Position numbers and translations under genes: made by a program. A stretch of 64,000 nt of DNA from Rossellomorea aquimaris (GTDB lineage: Bacteria; Bacillota; Bacilli; Bacillales; Bacillaceae_B), in the NCBI RefSeq assembly GCF_020172085.1, contig NZ_JAIVAT010000008.1, positions 186,001 to 250,000 on the forward strand, read 5' to 3'. The notes below the pieces were generated by a model. That model was not told the origin of the DNA, ran no database searches, and saw only the letters and a list, made by a program, of their open reading frames with translations. Of the stretch, positions 7,831-16,394 are shown piece by piece. Position 1 is the stretch's first letter, and every line of letters starts with the position of its first letter.

Positions 7831-8871
7831 TTATCGTCTTATCACACGGTAACCGGCAGCCTTCTGAAGACGGTTCATAATGGCTAGCCCGACGCCTTCT
7901 TCCGGGAACATTTCCGCAAAAATAATATCCACGTCACTTCTATTAAAGGCACGCAGCGTATCGTAGAGATGCTGCGCCACGGTGTTCAGATCGTCCCTCC
8001 GACCGACTGTAAGAATCATATCCGCCCGATACCAATCTTTCGATTCCTCCGTCGTCAGTACGCCGACTTTGAGTCCTTCATTCTTTTTTTCATCCACGAA
8101 CCGCTGAAGATCTTCCTTCGTCCCATCCACTAAATAGACAGGGGCGTCCGGGGCGTAGTGGGTGTATTTCATCCCCGGGGATTTCGGGGCTCCCTTCCCT
8201 TCTTTTAAAGAGGGATCCACTTCCACTTTCCCGACCACTTCCTCCAGCTGCTCTTTCGTGATGCCGCCGGGACGTAGGATGACAGGAGTCGCTCCTGTAC
8301 AATCCACCACCGTCGATTCCACTCCGACTCCCGTCTCGCCACCATCGACAACACCGGCAATCCGGCCTTCGAGGTCATCGATCACATGCTGAGCCGTCGT
8401 CGGACTCGGTTTACCCGACCGATTTGCACTCGGTGCAGCAATCGGAAGCCCCGCCGCCTCAATGATGGAGAGCGCCACAGGATGGTCTGGCATCCGGATT
8501 CCCACTGAGTCCAGGCCAGCCGTCACTTTTTCCGAAAATACGCCTTCCTTATTTTTAAAAATGATCGTCAATGGACCCGGCCAATACGCATCAATCAGCT
8601 TTACCGCATTCACTGGTATCTCTGCCACGAGGCCATTCAATTGATCTTTATTTGATATGTGGACAATCAGTGGATTATCCGACGGTCTGCCTTTCGCTTT
8701 GAAGATTTTATCTACAGCACGGTCCGAAGTGGCATTCGCCCCCAGTCCATAAACTGTCTCTGTCGGGAAGGCCACCACCTCATTTTGTTGAAGAATCTCC
8801 GCTGCATCCACAATTTGTGGATAACTTTCGTTTTTATCCACATCACTTTCCACAATCCAATGTTTCATCAT
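7831..8871 (-). CDS. ywlC: L-threonylcarbamoyladenylate synthase (Sua5 type)
   Basis: This enzyme makes threonylcarbamoyl-AMP from threonine, bicarbonate and ATP, the first step of t6A formation at position 37 of ANN-reading tRNAs. The 346-residue protein has the YrdC/TsaC domain (about 15-205; motifs PTETVYGLG and KxRPSDNPL) followed by the Sua5 C-terminal domain (about 240-340) joined by a linker with PKSPGMKYTHYAP. It is therefore the long Sua5 form, as in B. subtilis YwlC. AAAGGTGG precedes the start. It is flanked by ywlB and mntP. Confidence 0.95.
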   Translation of the reverse strand: MMKHWIVESDVDKNESYPQIVDAAEILQQNEVVAFPTETVYGLGANATSDRAVDKIFKAKGRPSDNPLIVHISNKDQLNGLVAEIPVNAVKLIDAYWPGPLTIIFKNKEGVFSEKVTAGLDSVGIRMPDHPVALSIIEAAGLPIAAPSANRSGKPSPTTAQHVIDDLEGRIAGVVDGGETGVGVESTVVDCTGATPVILRPGGITKEQLEEVVGKVEVDPSLKEGKGAPKSPGMKYTHYAPDAPVYLVDGTKEDLQRFVDEKKNEGLKVGVLTTEESKDWYRADMILTVGRRDDLNTVAQHLYDTLRAFNRSDVDIIFAEMFPEEGVGLAIMNRLQKAAGYRVIRR

Positions 8872-9177
8872 CTATGTCATCCACCTTTATAAGTCCAAGC
8901 TTCATCTGTTCACTTTTATGTGCATAAATCCTGTCTTCACACGTTCCTTTACTTTTGAAAGTATAAAAGAAACCCCGAAATTTCTCAAGTATTATCCACA
9001 AACTGCGAATAAAACGTCGAGACTTGTGGATAAACCTGTGGATGGTGTGAATAATTCTGAAAAAAGAGATAGTTATCCTCTTCTCGTATTTTGTCGAATG
9101 GCCAACGCAAAAAACCGGACCATTTTATGAAGCATGGTCCAGTCCTGAATTCCCTTACAAAATTTTTGTCGAAATAT
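8872..9177. other. Gene-free stretch between ywlC and ywlB
   Basis: This 306-bp gap holds the ywlB terminator and two TGTCGAA heptamers (9093-9099 and 9167-9173) that match the Spo0A box. The upstream part also has a run of short TTATCCACA/TGTGGATAA-like words (for example near 8990-9045), reminiscent of DnaA boxes but scattered. I see no open frame with a ribosome-binding site. Confidence 0.5.
9115..9142 (-). terminator. Terminator after ywlB
   Basis: CTGGACCAT / ATGGTCCGG 8-9 bp stem, followed on the minus strand by TTTTTTG. Confidence 0.8.
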
Positions 9178-9618
9178 CTATAAATCCAGCTTCATCGTGA
9201 TGCAATTATCCACAGTGGATAACTTTTTCGCATGAACAAAGTGCTCCAACTCATCCACAACAGGATTCGCTTCCTGTTGAAAACCTAATAGATCAAAGAA
9301 TGCCAGGGAAGCTTTTCGATTGGAGATCAAATAAAGTCGGGTCAGATCCTTTTCTTTTGCCAGCTTTAATATCTCCTGAAATAGCGCAAAAAGCTCTTCA
9401 CTTTCGAACGAAGAGGTAACCACAAGTGACCGAAGAAGTCCGACCTTCTCCTGCACCTCGATTCCAAGGGTGCCGATCAACCGGTTATCCCCATCCTCCA
9501 CTACTAAAAAACAATCGATGCTATGTTTAATGCCTTCTGTGCTTAACCCGGCTTTCACCAAGAAGGCCACGACTTCATGAATGTCCTCACTCGTTGCCTG
9601 GCGGATCACTTTTAACAT
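9178..9618 (-). CDS. ywlB: GNAT-family N-acetyltransferase YwlB
   Basis: A 146-residue acetyltransferase-like protein. The start IRQATSEDIHEVVAFLVKAGL and the later F-F-D-L-L-G-F-Q segment (about 107-114) follow the GNAT fold; between them lies the R-S-L-V-V acetyl-CoA strand near residue 64. The canonical Q/R-x-x-G-x-G/A loop is poorly kept, so activity is uncertain. Position between spoIIR and ywlC matches B. subtilis ywlB. GGGAGGA precedes the ATG. Substrate unknown. Confidence 0.85.
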   Translation of the reverse strand: MLKVIRQATSEDIHEVVAFLVKAGLSTEGIKHSIDCFLVVEDGDNRLIGTLGIEVQEKVGLLRSLVVTSSFESEELFALFQEILKLAKEKDLTRLYLISNRKASLAFFDLLGFQQEANPVVDELEHFVHAKKLSTVDNCITMKLDL

Positions 9619-9721
9619 TCTTTCATCCTCCCTTTTCTATCATCCTCTAGTATCAATGTATGAGGAGAGAAGGAGATTAGAACAAAAAATGATAGAGAAA
9701 TAGATTTTCTTTCTAAGAAAA

Positions 9722-9747
9722 AAGCTTCATCCAATTGGATGAAGCTT
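9722..9747 (-). terminator. Terminator of spoIIR overlapping its stop codon
   Basis: A perfect 26-bp palindrome AAGCTTCATCCAATTGGATG... that includes the first two bases of the spoIIR stop region, followed on the minus strand by TTTTTTCTTAG. Confidence 0.85.
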
Positions 9748-10558
9748 ACTTATTGAACAAACCTTTGAATAAATCTACTACAAAGAATCGAACCTCTACT
9801 TCTTCCTCTTCCGAATCTTCCACGAAAACCGGTTCTTCTTGCGCTTCGACTTCTTCCTCATCGGGAGCATCTACCTTTTCTTCTCCGATCACACCGGCTT
9901 CTACTGCCTCTACTTCAACTTGCTTATAGGCAATGATATCCTCACTAATCTCAGGTTCCGACTTCGTATCTTCCTCTACAGCATCTTCAGGATCCACTTC
10001 CGTTACTTCATTGCCACTAGCCTCCACCTTTGTTTCAAACCCTGTGCTTCTTACAGCATTTCCAGTAGAGAAATCCAGGAAGCAAAGTGGCGGATACAGG
10101 ACACACCACCAGTTCGCCCCTTCTCCTTTACCAAGAGTGATCAACACCGCTTCATATTCACCAGCAGGATACAGGTACTGCCCGTATAGCTTTGTAGGGA
10201 ATTTCACTTTTCCAAACTCTACTTTTACTGATTGTTCCATGCCTTCAGCAGCAACAACGTCTTCCGCAATTTTCTGAAGCTCCGGCAGTCCCTCTTTGAT
10301 CACCGACTTCGCTTCATCCTGGGATGTTAGAGCCGATACCCAATTTGTGATCTCTTTGTTTACTTCATCCCGAACAAGTCTCTTCACGTTTTGATCCTGA
10401 TCCAGATCGCTATTGGCGAGGATCCGCAGGCGAATCGCTTCCTGCGGGATCACCATCGTCTCCTGGGCCGCCATTTCCTGCTTCGGTATATATAAACTTA
10501 GAATCGTTCCTAATGATAGAATTAAGATATACAATAACACGGTATGTTTTGTTTTCAT
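9746..10558 (-). CDS. spoIIR: Stage II sporulation protein R
   Basis: Secreted forespore signal that activates the SpoIIGA protease to process pro-sigma-E in the mother cell. The 270-residue protein has an N-terminal signal/anchor helix (about 7-24), then the SpoIIR domain beginning I-P-Q-E-A-I-R-L-R-I-L-A-N-S-D (37-51) and ending around W-W-C-V-L-Y-P-P-L-C-F-L-D (148-160). Beyond that it carries a roughly 85-residue, strongly acidic tail (about 175-258), which makes it longer than the 224-residue B. subtilis protein. Gene order (prmC side, then ywlB) supports the call. Expected under sigma-F; I could not place that promoter confidently. Confidence 0.93.
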   Translation of the reverse strand: MKTKHTVLLYILILSLGTILSLYIPKQEMAAQETMVIPQEAIRLRILANSDLDQDQNVKRLVRDEVNKEITNWVSALTSQDEAKSVIKEGLPELQKIAEDVVAAEGMEQSVKVEFGKVKFPTKLYGQYLYPAGEYEAVLITLGKGEGANWWCVLYPPLCFLDFSTGNAVRSTGFETKVEASGNEVTEVDPEDAVEEDTKSEPEISEDIIAYKQVEVEAVEAGVIGEEKVDAPDEEEVEAQEEPVFVEDSEEEEVEVRFFVVDLFKGLFNK

Positions 10559-10653
10559 TTTCTCTCCCCCTCAGTAAAACAGTCTGGTCAAAAGGGGGAA
10601 ATCTTAAACTAGTAAAATAACATTTTTGTGAAGGAAAATTGGCTCGCGAGGAT

Positions 10654-10755
10654 TTTTGAAAATAAAATCTTGGTTTTGAAAATAAGTTGGCTGTTTTTGA
10701 AAATAAAACTCCATTTTTGAAAACAAATGTGCCTGAATTGAAAATAAACCTGAAG
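10654..10755 (+). repeat. Phased short-motif array D (five TTGAAAATAA units)
   Basis: TTGAAAA occurs at 10656, 10676, 10697, 10717 and 10738, steps of 20, 21, 20 and 21 bp. Most units read TTTTGAAAATAA or a one-base variant; the rest of each unit is unrelated between copies. It occupies the 307-bp gap between spoIIR and the prmC terminator. Confidence 0.88.
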
Positions 10756-10834
10756 ATGAGAGGGTTAGAGCAGGAATGAAACTCTATATTTTCTCAGATT
10801 CACTCAAAAACAGTGATATTTTCACAAAAAACAC

Positions 10835-10856
10835 CCCCGATCGCTAAAATCAGGGG
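10835..10856 (-). terminator. Terminator after prmC
   Basis: CCCCtGAT / GATCgGGG stem on the minus strand followed by GGTGTTTTTTG, directly after the prmC stop. Confidence 0.75.
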
Positions 10857-10865
10857 CATACATCC

Positions 10866-11732
10866 TTATTTCCTCACACAAAACACCATACGATCTTTCC
10901 CATTGATGTCATAAACGACTTCTGTCTTGGCATCCGGAAACGTAACGCGCAGCAGGTCCGCTACCGTCTCTCCCTGACCGACACCGACTTCGAAACCGAT
11001 CAAGCATCTTTCCTTCATAACAAGCGGCAGTTCATCCATAAACCGTTTATACAGATCATACCCATCTTCCCCACCGAATAAGGCGAGTTCGGGTTCATGG
11101 TCGATCACAACATCTGATAGCGTTTCGCGATCGGTCAGAGGAATATACGGAGGGTTCGATAGCAGAACATCAAGCTTTACACAGTCTTCGATCAATGGCT
11201 GTAACAGATCCCCTTCCATAAATCGGACATCTGCACCGAGTCTTGTGCCATTCTCCCTCGCAACGGCCAATGCTTCACTCGAAATATCGACGGCCATCAT
11301 TTCAAGAGGAATCCGTTTCGACTCAAGCTTCAATGTAACGGCAATCGCCCCGCTTCCGGTACCTACGTCTGCAGCCACCAAATGAGAGTCCACATCACCA
11401 AACAGATCCTTCATCTTCTCCAGACCATAATATATGAGCTCTTCCGTCTCCGGTCGAGGAATCAGAACGTGCTCATTCACCACAAATTCACGGCCATAAA
11501 ACTCCTCGACCCCGATAATGTGCTGAATGGGTACGCCGCTGACATGACGACGGACTCCATCTTGAAACTCGTCCCATTTCTCCTGAGGGACGGACCTCCG
11601 CTGTTCCGCTAAGAGCTGCGATCGTGACATTCCCAACAAGTGCCGCAGATAGATTTCTCCCACATTCTCATCGCGGCCTTTCTCGACTAAAAAAGAAGAA
11701 GCCCATTTCAGGGCTTCAAATACCGTCACCAT
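10866..11732 (-). CDS. prmC: Peptide chain release factor N5-glutamine methyltransferase
   Basis: SAM-dependent enzyme that methylates the GGQ glutamine of release factors. The 288-residue protein has an N-terminal helical domain (1-75), the SAM motif D-V-G-T-G-S-G-A-I-A (about 118-127) and the catalytic N-P-P-Y (about 189-192), all hallmarks of PrmC/HemK. It is 2 bp downstream of prfA, its substrate gene, so the two are cotranscribed. Odd: codons 45-49 of the N-terminal domain contain an exact copy of the GAGGTCCGTCCCTC interspersed motif (11585-11598), read in frame as R-R-S-V-P-Q. Confidence 0.96.
   Translation of the reverse strand: MVTVFEALKWASSFLVEKGRDENVGEIYLRHLLGMSRSQLLAEQRRSVPQEKWDEFQDGVRRHVSGVPIQHIIGVEEFYGREFVVNEHVLIPRPETEELIYYGLEKMKDLFGDVDSHLVAADVGTGSGAIAVTLKLESKRIPLEMMAVDISSEALAVARENGTRLGADVRFMEGDLLQPLIEDCVKLDVLLSNPPYIPLTDRETLSDVVIDHEPELALFGGEDGYDLYKRFMDELPLVMKERCLIGFEVGVGQGETVADLLRVTFPDAKTEVVYDINGKDRMVFCVRK
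11585..11598 (+). repeat. GAGGGACGGACCTC motif inside the prmC coding region
   Basis: An exact 14-mer of the interspersed family lies within an intact open frame, in a variable part of the PrmC N-terminal domain. All other copies found are intergenic. Confidence 0.85.
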
Positions 11733-11734
11733 GA

Positions 11735-12805
11735 CTATTCTTCCAGTCTTTCAAGAAGTTTGGACTGATCTTCGATGATCAGTGCATCGATAACTTCATC
11801 CATCTTTCCTTCAAGGATCTGATCAAGCTTCTGGATCGTCAGGCCGATACGGTGATCCGTCACACGATTTTGTGGGAAATTGTACGTACGGATACGCTCT
11901 GAACGATCTCCTGTACCAACGGCCGATTTACGGTTGGCATCGTATTCCGCTTGAACTTCACGCTGGAATTTATCGTACACGCGGGCACGCAATACTTTCA
12001 TCGCTTTTTCTTTATTCTTGATTTGAGACTTTTCATCCTGACAAGATACAACGACACCTGTCGGCATATGCGTCAGACGCACAGCAGACATGGTCGTATT
12101 AACGCTTTGTCCCCCTGGTCCGCTTGAAGCAAAGGTATCGACACGGATATCTTTATCGTGGATATCGACTTCAACTTCTTCTGCTTCAGGAAGACAGGCA
12201 ACCGTTGCCGTCGACGTATGGATACGTCCACCGGATTCGGTTTCAGGTACACGTTGCACACGGTGCGCCCCGTTTTCGTACTTCATTTTGGAGAATGCGC
12301 CATTACCGTTAATCATGAAAATGATCTCTTTGTATCCACCGACACCAGTGGAGTTCGCTTCCATGATTTCGATCTTCCAGCCTTGGGATTCAGCGTAGCG
12401 GCTGTACATGCGGTACAAGTCACCGGCGAACAGGGCGGCTTCATCTCCACCCGCAGCACCGCGAACCTCCATGATTACGTTCTTATCATCGTTCGGGTCT
12501 TTCGGGATCAATAATATTTTCAGACGGGCTTCCAACGCTTCGATTTGCTCTTCAAGCTCGGACACTTCTTCTTTTACCATTTCACGCATATCAGCATCCA
12601 GCTTATCATCCAGCATCGCCTTTGCGTCTTTATACTGCCCGGTTAGTTCTTTATATTCTCGATATGCTTCTACCGTTGCTTGGATGTCTGATTGTTCTTT
12701 TGAATAATCTCTTAGCTTCTTTGGGTCATTCACAATTTCTGGATCACTCAATAGTTCATTTAACTTATCATAGCGATCTTCCACTGCTTGTAAACGATCG
12801 AACAC
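11735..12805 (-). CDS. prfA: Peptide chain release factor 1
   Basis: Class I release factor that reads UAA and UAG and triggers peptide release at the ribosome. The 356-residue protein has the stop-codon recognition P-E-T tripeptide (in RVPETESGG, about 185-187) and the G-G-Q motif in [12 protein letters not shown] (about 228-239), whose glutamine PrmC methylates. Length matches the family. Start ATG at 12805 follows GAGGTGAAT. prmC follows after 2 bp. Confidence 0.97.
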   Translation of the reverse strand: MFDRLQAVEDRYDKLNELLSDPEIVNDPKKLRDYSKEQSDIQATVEAYREYKELTGQYKDAKAMLDDKLDADMREMVKEEVSELEEQIEALEARLKILLIPKDPNDDKNVIMEVRGAAGGDEAALFAGDLYRMYSRYAESQGWKIEIMEANSTGVGGYKEIIFMINGNGAFSKMKYENGAHRVQRVPETESGGRIHTSTATVACLPEAEEVEVDIHDKDIRVDTFASSGPGGQSVNTTMSAVRLTHMPTGVVVSCQDEKSQIKNKEKAMKVLRARVYDKFQREVQAEYDANRKSAVGTGDRSERIRTYNFPQNRVTDHRIGLTIQKLDQILEGKMDEVIDALIIEDQSKLLERLEE

Positions 12806-12938
12806 AGCTATTCACCTCAATTTTAATCCATAACAGTACAATTATATTATATGGTGTATGTAAACACAAGGAGGATCGGGTATGGGGACAAGGGGAATTT
12901 CGTACGAAAAAGGGGAAGCAAGTTCGCTCCCCCTTCCA

Positions 12939-13391
12939 TTATCTTTCGGTAATTTTCACGTTAATATTGTAACGGGGAATCGCTCGTTGTAATTTGTCTT
13001 TGAGCATGGCTTCCTCTTTATCAGTCTCTTCCATATTCATTTCTTTCTTCGTATGAGCGGTCACCCACATCTGATTCCCATTGATCCAGACTTCATCAGG
13101 CTGAAATTTAGATTTCTCTCTTACCACTTCACGGGCTTTATCTTCATATACACCGGTTGTCGTTGAAGTCGTACCTGGTGAATTCGTCAGGTTAGGAAAA
13201 TTGGGGTTTTGATCCGTGATATCCCGCACACTTTCATCTTGGCGCTTATCCATTACCGCTTTGCGGTTATCAATGAAACGGGTCCCGCCGCTATCATTAT
13301 GCACACCGTATTCCGACTCCTGATTTACACCACATGCCGTAATCAAAATAAAGAAAACGGTAAAGGATAAAGCTAATAGTAATCTTTTCAT
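12939..13391 (-). CDS. YhcN/YlaJ-family sporulation lipoprotein
   Basis: A 150-residue lipoprotein: signal peptide at 1-19 ending in the lipobox L-I-T-A-C (Cys about 20), then a polar linker, then the YhcN/YlaJ domain around V-Y-E-D-K-A-R-E-V-V...V-W-I-N-G-N-Q-M-W-V-T (about 80-115). B. subtilis relatives are found in spore membranes, but no activity is known. The frame runs 72 codons further up without a start signal; AGGAGG sits 9 nt before the ATG at 13391. It stands alone between prfA and tdk, with phased array B upstream. Confidence 0.88.
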   Translation of the reverse strand: MKRLLLALSFTVFFILITACGVNQESEYGVHNDSGGTRFIDNRKAVMDKRQDESVRDITDQNPNFPNLTNSPGTTSTTTGVYEDKAREVVREKSKFQPDEVWINGNQMWVTAHTKKEMNMEETDKEEAMLKDKLQRAIPRYNINVKITER

Positions 13392-13490
13392 TCTTTCACA
13401 CCTCCTGATGTTAGGTTTTCCTGCAGGAAGGTGGTTATGCATTGGTCTGGTCGAGGGTGCTGGTGAGTATTGAGGGAATTTTTGTAAAAA

Positions 13491-13576
13491 GACGCAAATA
13501 ACGGAAAAATGACGCAATAAATCGTAAAATGACGCAATCACCGTCGAAAATGACGCAATTCCGGTCCTCAGACGCC
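13491..13576 (-). repeat. Phased short-motif array B (GACGCAAT units, inverse of array A)
   Basis: GACGCAA occurs at 13491, 13511, 13531 and 13552, with a degenerate GACGCC at 13571: steps of 20, 20, 21 and 19 bp. Unit cores read AAAATGACGCAAT, the reverse complement of the array A motif. It lies between the tdk terminator and the lipoprotein gene. The rest of 13392-13718 shows no gene. Confidence 0.88.
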
Positions 13577-13681
13577 TTTCTAGATTAAACGCTCCATCCT
13601 CAATCAAGCCAAATCACCCTTCAAACCAGTGCATATGAGCAAAACATCCTATTTTCATGCTTTTTGCATTTAAATATAAAA

Positions 13682-13710
13682 AAACAAAGCCCCAACTAAG
13701 GACTTTGTTT
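13682..13710 (-). terminator. Terminator after tdk
   Basis: AAACAAAG / CTTTGTTT stem, minus-strand tail TTTTTTTAT, 8 bp after the tdk stop. Confidence 0.7.
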
Positions 13711-13718
13711 ACAAAAAT

Positions 13719-14330
13719 TTAAACTTCCTTCACCATATCCGGCGTAACACTCATCCCGGTCGGCACTTCATGGTGATGACGGCATCTTGGCTCGTAAGCT
13801 TCAGATGCCCCGACGAGAATGACGGGATCATCGTAGCATGCCGGTTCACCGTTGATCAGACGCTGAGTCCGGCTTGCCGGAGAGCCGCAGACGGCACAAA
13901 CGGCTTGAAGTTTTGTCACTTGCTCAGCAATGGACATCAAGTCCGGCATCGGTCCGAATGGTTCTCCACGGAAATCCTGATCAAGACCTGCTAGGATGAC
14001 GCGATATCCGCTGTTTGCTAATTTTTGTACGACGTTGACGATGCCTTCATCAAAGAACTGCACCTCATCGATCGCAACGACATCCACCTCTGGATTAAGA
14101 TCATCAAGGATCACGCTGGAATCCTCTACTGCTTTGGCGATGACAGAGGTACCATTATGAGATACAACCGACTCATCACTATAGCGATTATCTAATTTTG
14201 GCTTATACACAGCAATTTCTTGTTTAGCAAATTGAGTGCGTCGTACCCGGCGGATCAGTTCCTCGGATTTCCCTGAGAACATGCTGCCGCAAATGACTTC
14301 TACCCAACCCGTTTGTTTCATGACATACAC
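13719..14330 (-). CDS. tdk: Thymidine kinase
   Basis: Type II thymidine kinase for dTMP salvage. The 203-residue protein has the P-loop [11 protein letters not shown] (about 15-25), the catalytic-base segment A-I-D-E-V-Q-F-F (about 87-94) and the zinc-binding C-A-V-C-G plus C-R-H-H-H cysteines. A GTG start at 14330 has AAGGAG 10 nt upstream and gives the M-Y-V-M-K-Q N terminus typical of bacillar Tdk; the ATG three codons later is the alternative. It sits next to rpmE and rho as in B. subtilis. Confidence 0.95.
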   Translation of the reverse strand: MYVMKQTGWVEVICGSMFSGKSEELIRRVRRTQFAKQEIAVYKPKLDNRYSDESVVSHNGTSVIAKAVEDSSVILDDLNPEVDVVAIDEVQFFDEGIVNVVQKLANSGYRVILAGLDQDFRGEPFGPMPDLMSIAEQVTKLQAVCAVCGSPASRTQRLINGEPACYDDPVILVGASEAYEPRCRHHHEVPTGMSVTPDMVKEV

Positions 14331-14469
14331 GAAAGCGCCTCTCCTTCCTTACCCTTTGTTCTATAAAAAAACAGCCTGGCTGTTAGTAAAAACGGACTAC
14401 TACTTACTATAAAGCATTCCTTTATGTACGGGAATAATGCTTGAAATTCAGGAATTTGGCAGAAAAAAA

Positions 14470-14496
14470 GAGGCACAGCTCAATTGGAACTGCCTC
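14470..14496 (-). terminator. Second hairpin between rpmE and tdk
   Basis: GAGGCAcAG / CTGCCTC with an AATT-containing loop and a T-rich minus-strand tail (TTTTTTTCTGCC). It is a weaker back-up to the rpmE terminator just upstream on the same strand. Confidence 0.55.
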
Positions 14497-14530
14497 TATT
14501 TCATCGACCATTTGCTTTAAACGTAATAAA

Positions 14531-14563
14531 AAACAGGCAAGCATGAAGATCCTTGCCTGTTTT
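14531..14563 (-). terminator. Terminator after rpmE
   Basis: AAACAGGCAAG / CTTGCCTGTTT, an 11-bp perfect stem with a 9-10 nt loop, followed on the minus strand by TTTATTACG. Confidence 0.8.
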
Positions 14564-14628
14564 TCTAATAGAAGAGAAGGATCCGCACCTACGCACAAAG
14601 GAGTTGGATGCGGCCTTCTGACTCTTCA

Positions 14629-14841
14629 TTATTGTTGTTGATTTTTAAGACCGTATTTTTTGTTGAAACGGTCAACACGTCCACCTGCATCAGCGAATTT
14701 CTGACGGCCTGTGTAGAATGGATGGCATTCAGAACATACCTCAACGCGCATTTCTTCTGCTACAGAACCAGTTTCGAATTCGTTACCGCAAGCACAGCTA
14801 ACTTTGATCATGTTGTACTTTGGATGAATTGCTGATTTCAT
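14629..14841 (-). CDS. rpmE: 50S ribosomal protein L31 (zinc-binding type)
   Basis: A 70-residue ribosomal protein starting [10 protein letters not shown], with the zinc ligands C-A-C (about 16-18) and C-S-E-C (about 36-39), so it is the C+ form active under zinc-replete conditions. Slightly longer than the 66-residue B. subtilis protein owing to a C-terminal K-N-Q-Q-Q. GGAGATGAAAG precedes the ATG. It lies between rho and tdk, as in other bacilli. Confidence 0.96.
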   Translation of the reverse strand: MKSAIHPKYNMIKVSCACGNEFETGSVAEEMRVEVCSECHPFYTGRQKFADAGGRVDRFNKKYGLKNQQQ

Positions 14842-15063
14842 TCTCTTTCATCTCCTTCCGCCCTGAATCATCTGAAACAGAGTAATTTATTACGAAGATA
14901 TATGTGATATGAGCATAAGCATGAGAGTAATAGCCAGCCCCTTACCACATCCAGTTTTTAAAAACACATTGACACTATTATAACAAGGACAAGGATTTTT
15001 TGCAACATAGAAAATTGGAAATTCCAGTCACCCCTTATCTCGAAAAATCGGTCGATTACTAGA

Positions 15064-16326
15064 TTAACGCTTCTTGGACTCTTCTGTCAACACGTTGAAA
15101 AACTCTTCATTCGTCTTCGATTGCTTCAGCTTTCGCATCAGCTTCTCAGCGAAATCAGGCTGATCGGACATGGCTTTTCTGATCGCCCATAATTTTTCAA
15201 GATGATCCGGCTTGATCAGAAGCTCTTCACGACGCGTTCCGGAACGACGGATGTCGATGGCCGGGAAAATACGGCGCTCTGCAAGAGAACGGTCAAGGTG
15301 AAGCTCAAGGTTTCCGGTTCCTTTGAATTCTTCATAGATGACATCGTCCATACGGGATCCCGTGTCCACAAGTGCTGTGGCAAGGACCGTCAAGCTTCCG
15401 CCCTCTTCAATGTTACGGGCAGCCCCGAAGAATCGTTTCGGACGGTGGAATGCGGCAGGATCGATACCACCGGAAAGAGTTCGCCCACTTGGCGGGATGA
15501 CCAGGTTATACGCACGGGCCAAACGAGTGATGCTGTCCATAAGGATGATGACGTCACGCTTGTGCTCAACCAGACGCATCGCGCGCTCAAGAACGAGTTC
15601 CGCCACTTTGATGTGGTTTTCCGGCACTTCATCGAATGTCGAGCTGACGACTTCTGCTTCTACCGATCGTTCGATATCGGTTACTTCCTCTGGACGCTCA
15701 TCGATCAGAAGAATGATCAGTTCCGCTTCTGGATGATTGGTTGTGATGGAATTTGCGATTTCTTTGATCAGCATCGTCTTACCCGCTTTAGGTGGGGCTA
15801 CGATCAACCCACGCTGTCCAAAGCCGACTGGTGCGATGAGATCCATGACGCGTGTGGAAATTTTATTAGGCGTTGTTTCAAGCTTCATTTGACGGTCAGG
15901 GTATAAAGGCGTCAATCCTGGAAAATGCACACGTTCTTTCGCAGAATCAGGTTCTTCCCCGTTCACCATTTCAACATGCAGCAATCCGAAATAACGTTCA
16001 TTTTCTTTCGGAGGACGTACCTTACCCGACACTTTATCACCGTTACGAAGGTCAAAACGGCGTATCTGTGATGCCGAAATGTAAATATCCTCAGAGCTTG
16101 GAGAATAGTTGATCGGTCGTAAGAAACCAAATCCTTCTGATTGAATGATTTCAAGAACACCTTCCATGAAGAAGAAGCCTTCTTGTTCTGCACGAACTTT
16201 AAGAATAGCGAAAATCAATTCTTTTTTTGTTAATTTACTATAATAAGAAACTTTGTATTGTTTGGCTAGCTCGTAAAGCTCTTTCAGCTTCATATTTTCT
16301 AAGCTAGAAATTGTTAGTTCTTCCAT
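15064..16326 (-). CDS. rho: Transcription termination factor Rho
   Basis: Hexameric RNA-dependent ATPase that ends transcription and limits pervasive antisense transcription in bacilli. The 420-residue protein has the N-terminal helix bundle (about 5-45), the primary RNA-binding cold-shock-like domain (E-G-V-L-E-I...G-F-G-F-L-R, 55-70), Walker A A-P-P-K-A-G-K-T (177-184), Walker B I-L-L-I-D-E-R-P (about 206-213) and the Q/R-loop G-G-I-D. The ribosome-binding site (GTGGTG) is weak. The gene is monocistronic by appearance, with an interspersed GC-rich element upstream. Confidence 0.97.
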   Translation of the reverse strand: MEELTISSLENMKLKELYELAKQYKVSYYSKLTKKELIFAILKVRAEQEGFFFMEGVLEIIQSEGFGFLRPINYSPSSEDIYISASQIRRFDLRNGDKVSGKVRPPKENERYFGLLHVEMVNGEEPDSAKERVHFPGLTPLYPDRQMKLETTPNKISTRVMDLIAPVGFGQRGLIVAPPKAGKTMLIKEIANSITTNHPEAELIILLIDERPEEVTDIERSVEAEVVSSTFDEVPENHIKVAELVLERAMRLVEHKRDVIILMDSITRLARAYNLVIPPSGRTLSGGIDPAAFHRPKRFFGAARNIEEGGSLTVLATALVDTGSRMDDVIYEEFKGTGNLELHLDRSLAERRIFPAIDIRRSGTRREELLIKPDHLEKLWAIRKAMSDQPDFAEKLMRKLKQSKTNEEFFNVLTEESKKR

Positions 16327-16394
16327 TATGACACCACGCTTTATTAATTTGTCCTACCAAAAGAAAATAATTTAGTTTATTTTCAAAGAGAGTA

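Noticed and set aside
8940-9060. TTATCCACA/TGTGGATAA-like words as a DnaA-box cluster
   Set aside because: Copies are few, irregularly spaced and mostly imperfect; no AT-rich unwinding region or replication gene is near.
9735-9929. Ser/Thr-rich plus-strand frame
   Set aside because: Complement of the acidic SpoIIR tail.
15202-15906. A 234-codon plus-strand frame opposite rho
   Set aside because: Antisense shadow of a highly conserved gene; composition is typical of a mirrored coding frame and no start signal is present.
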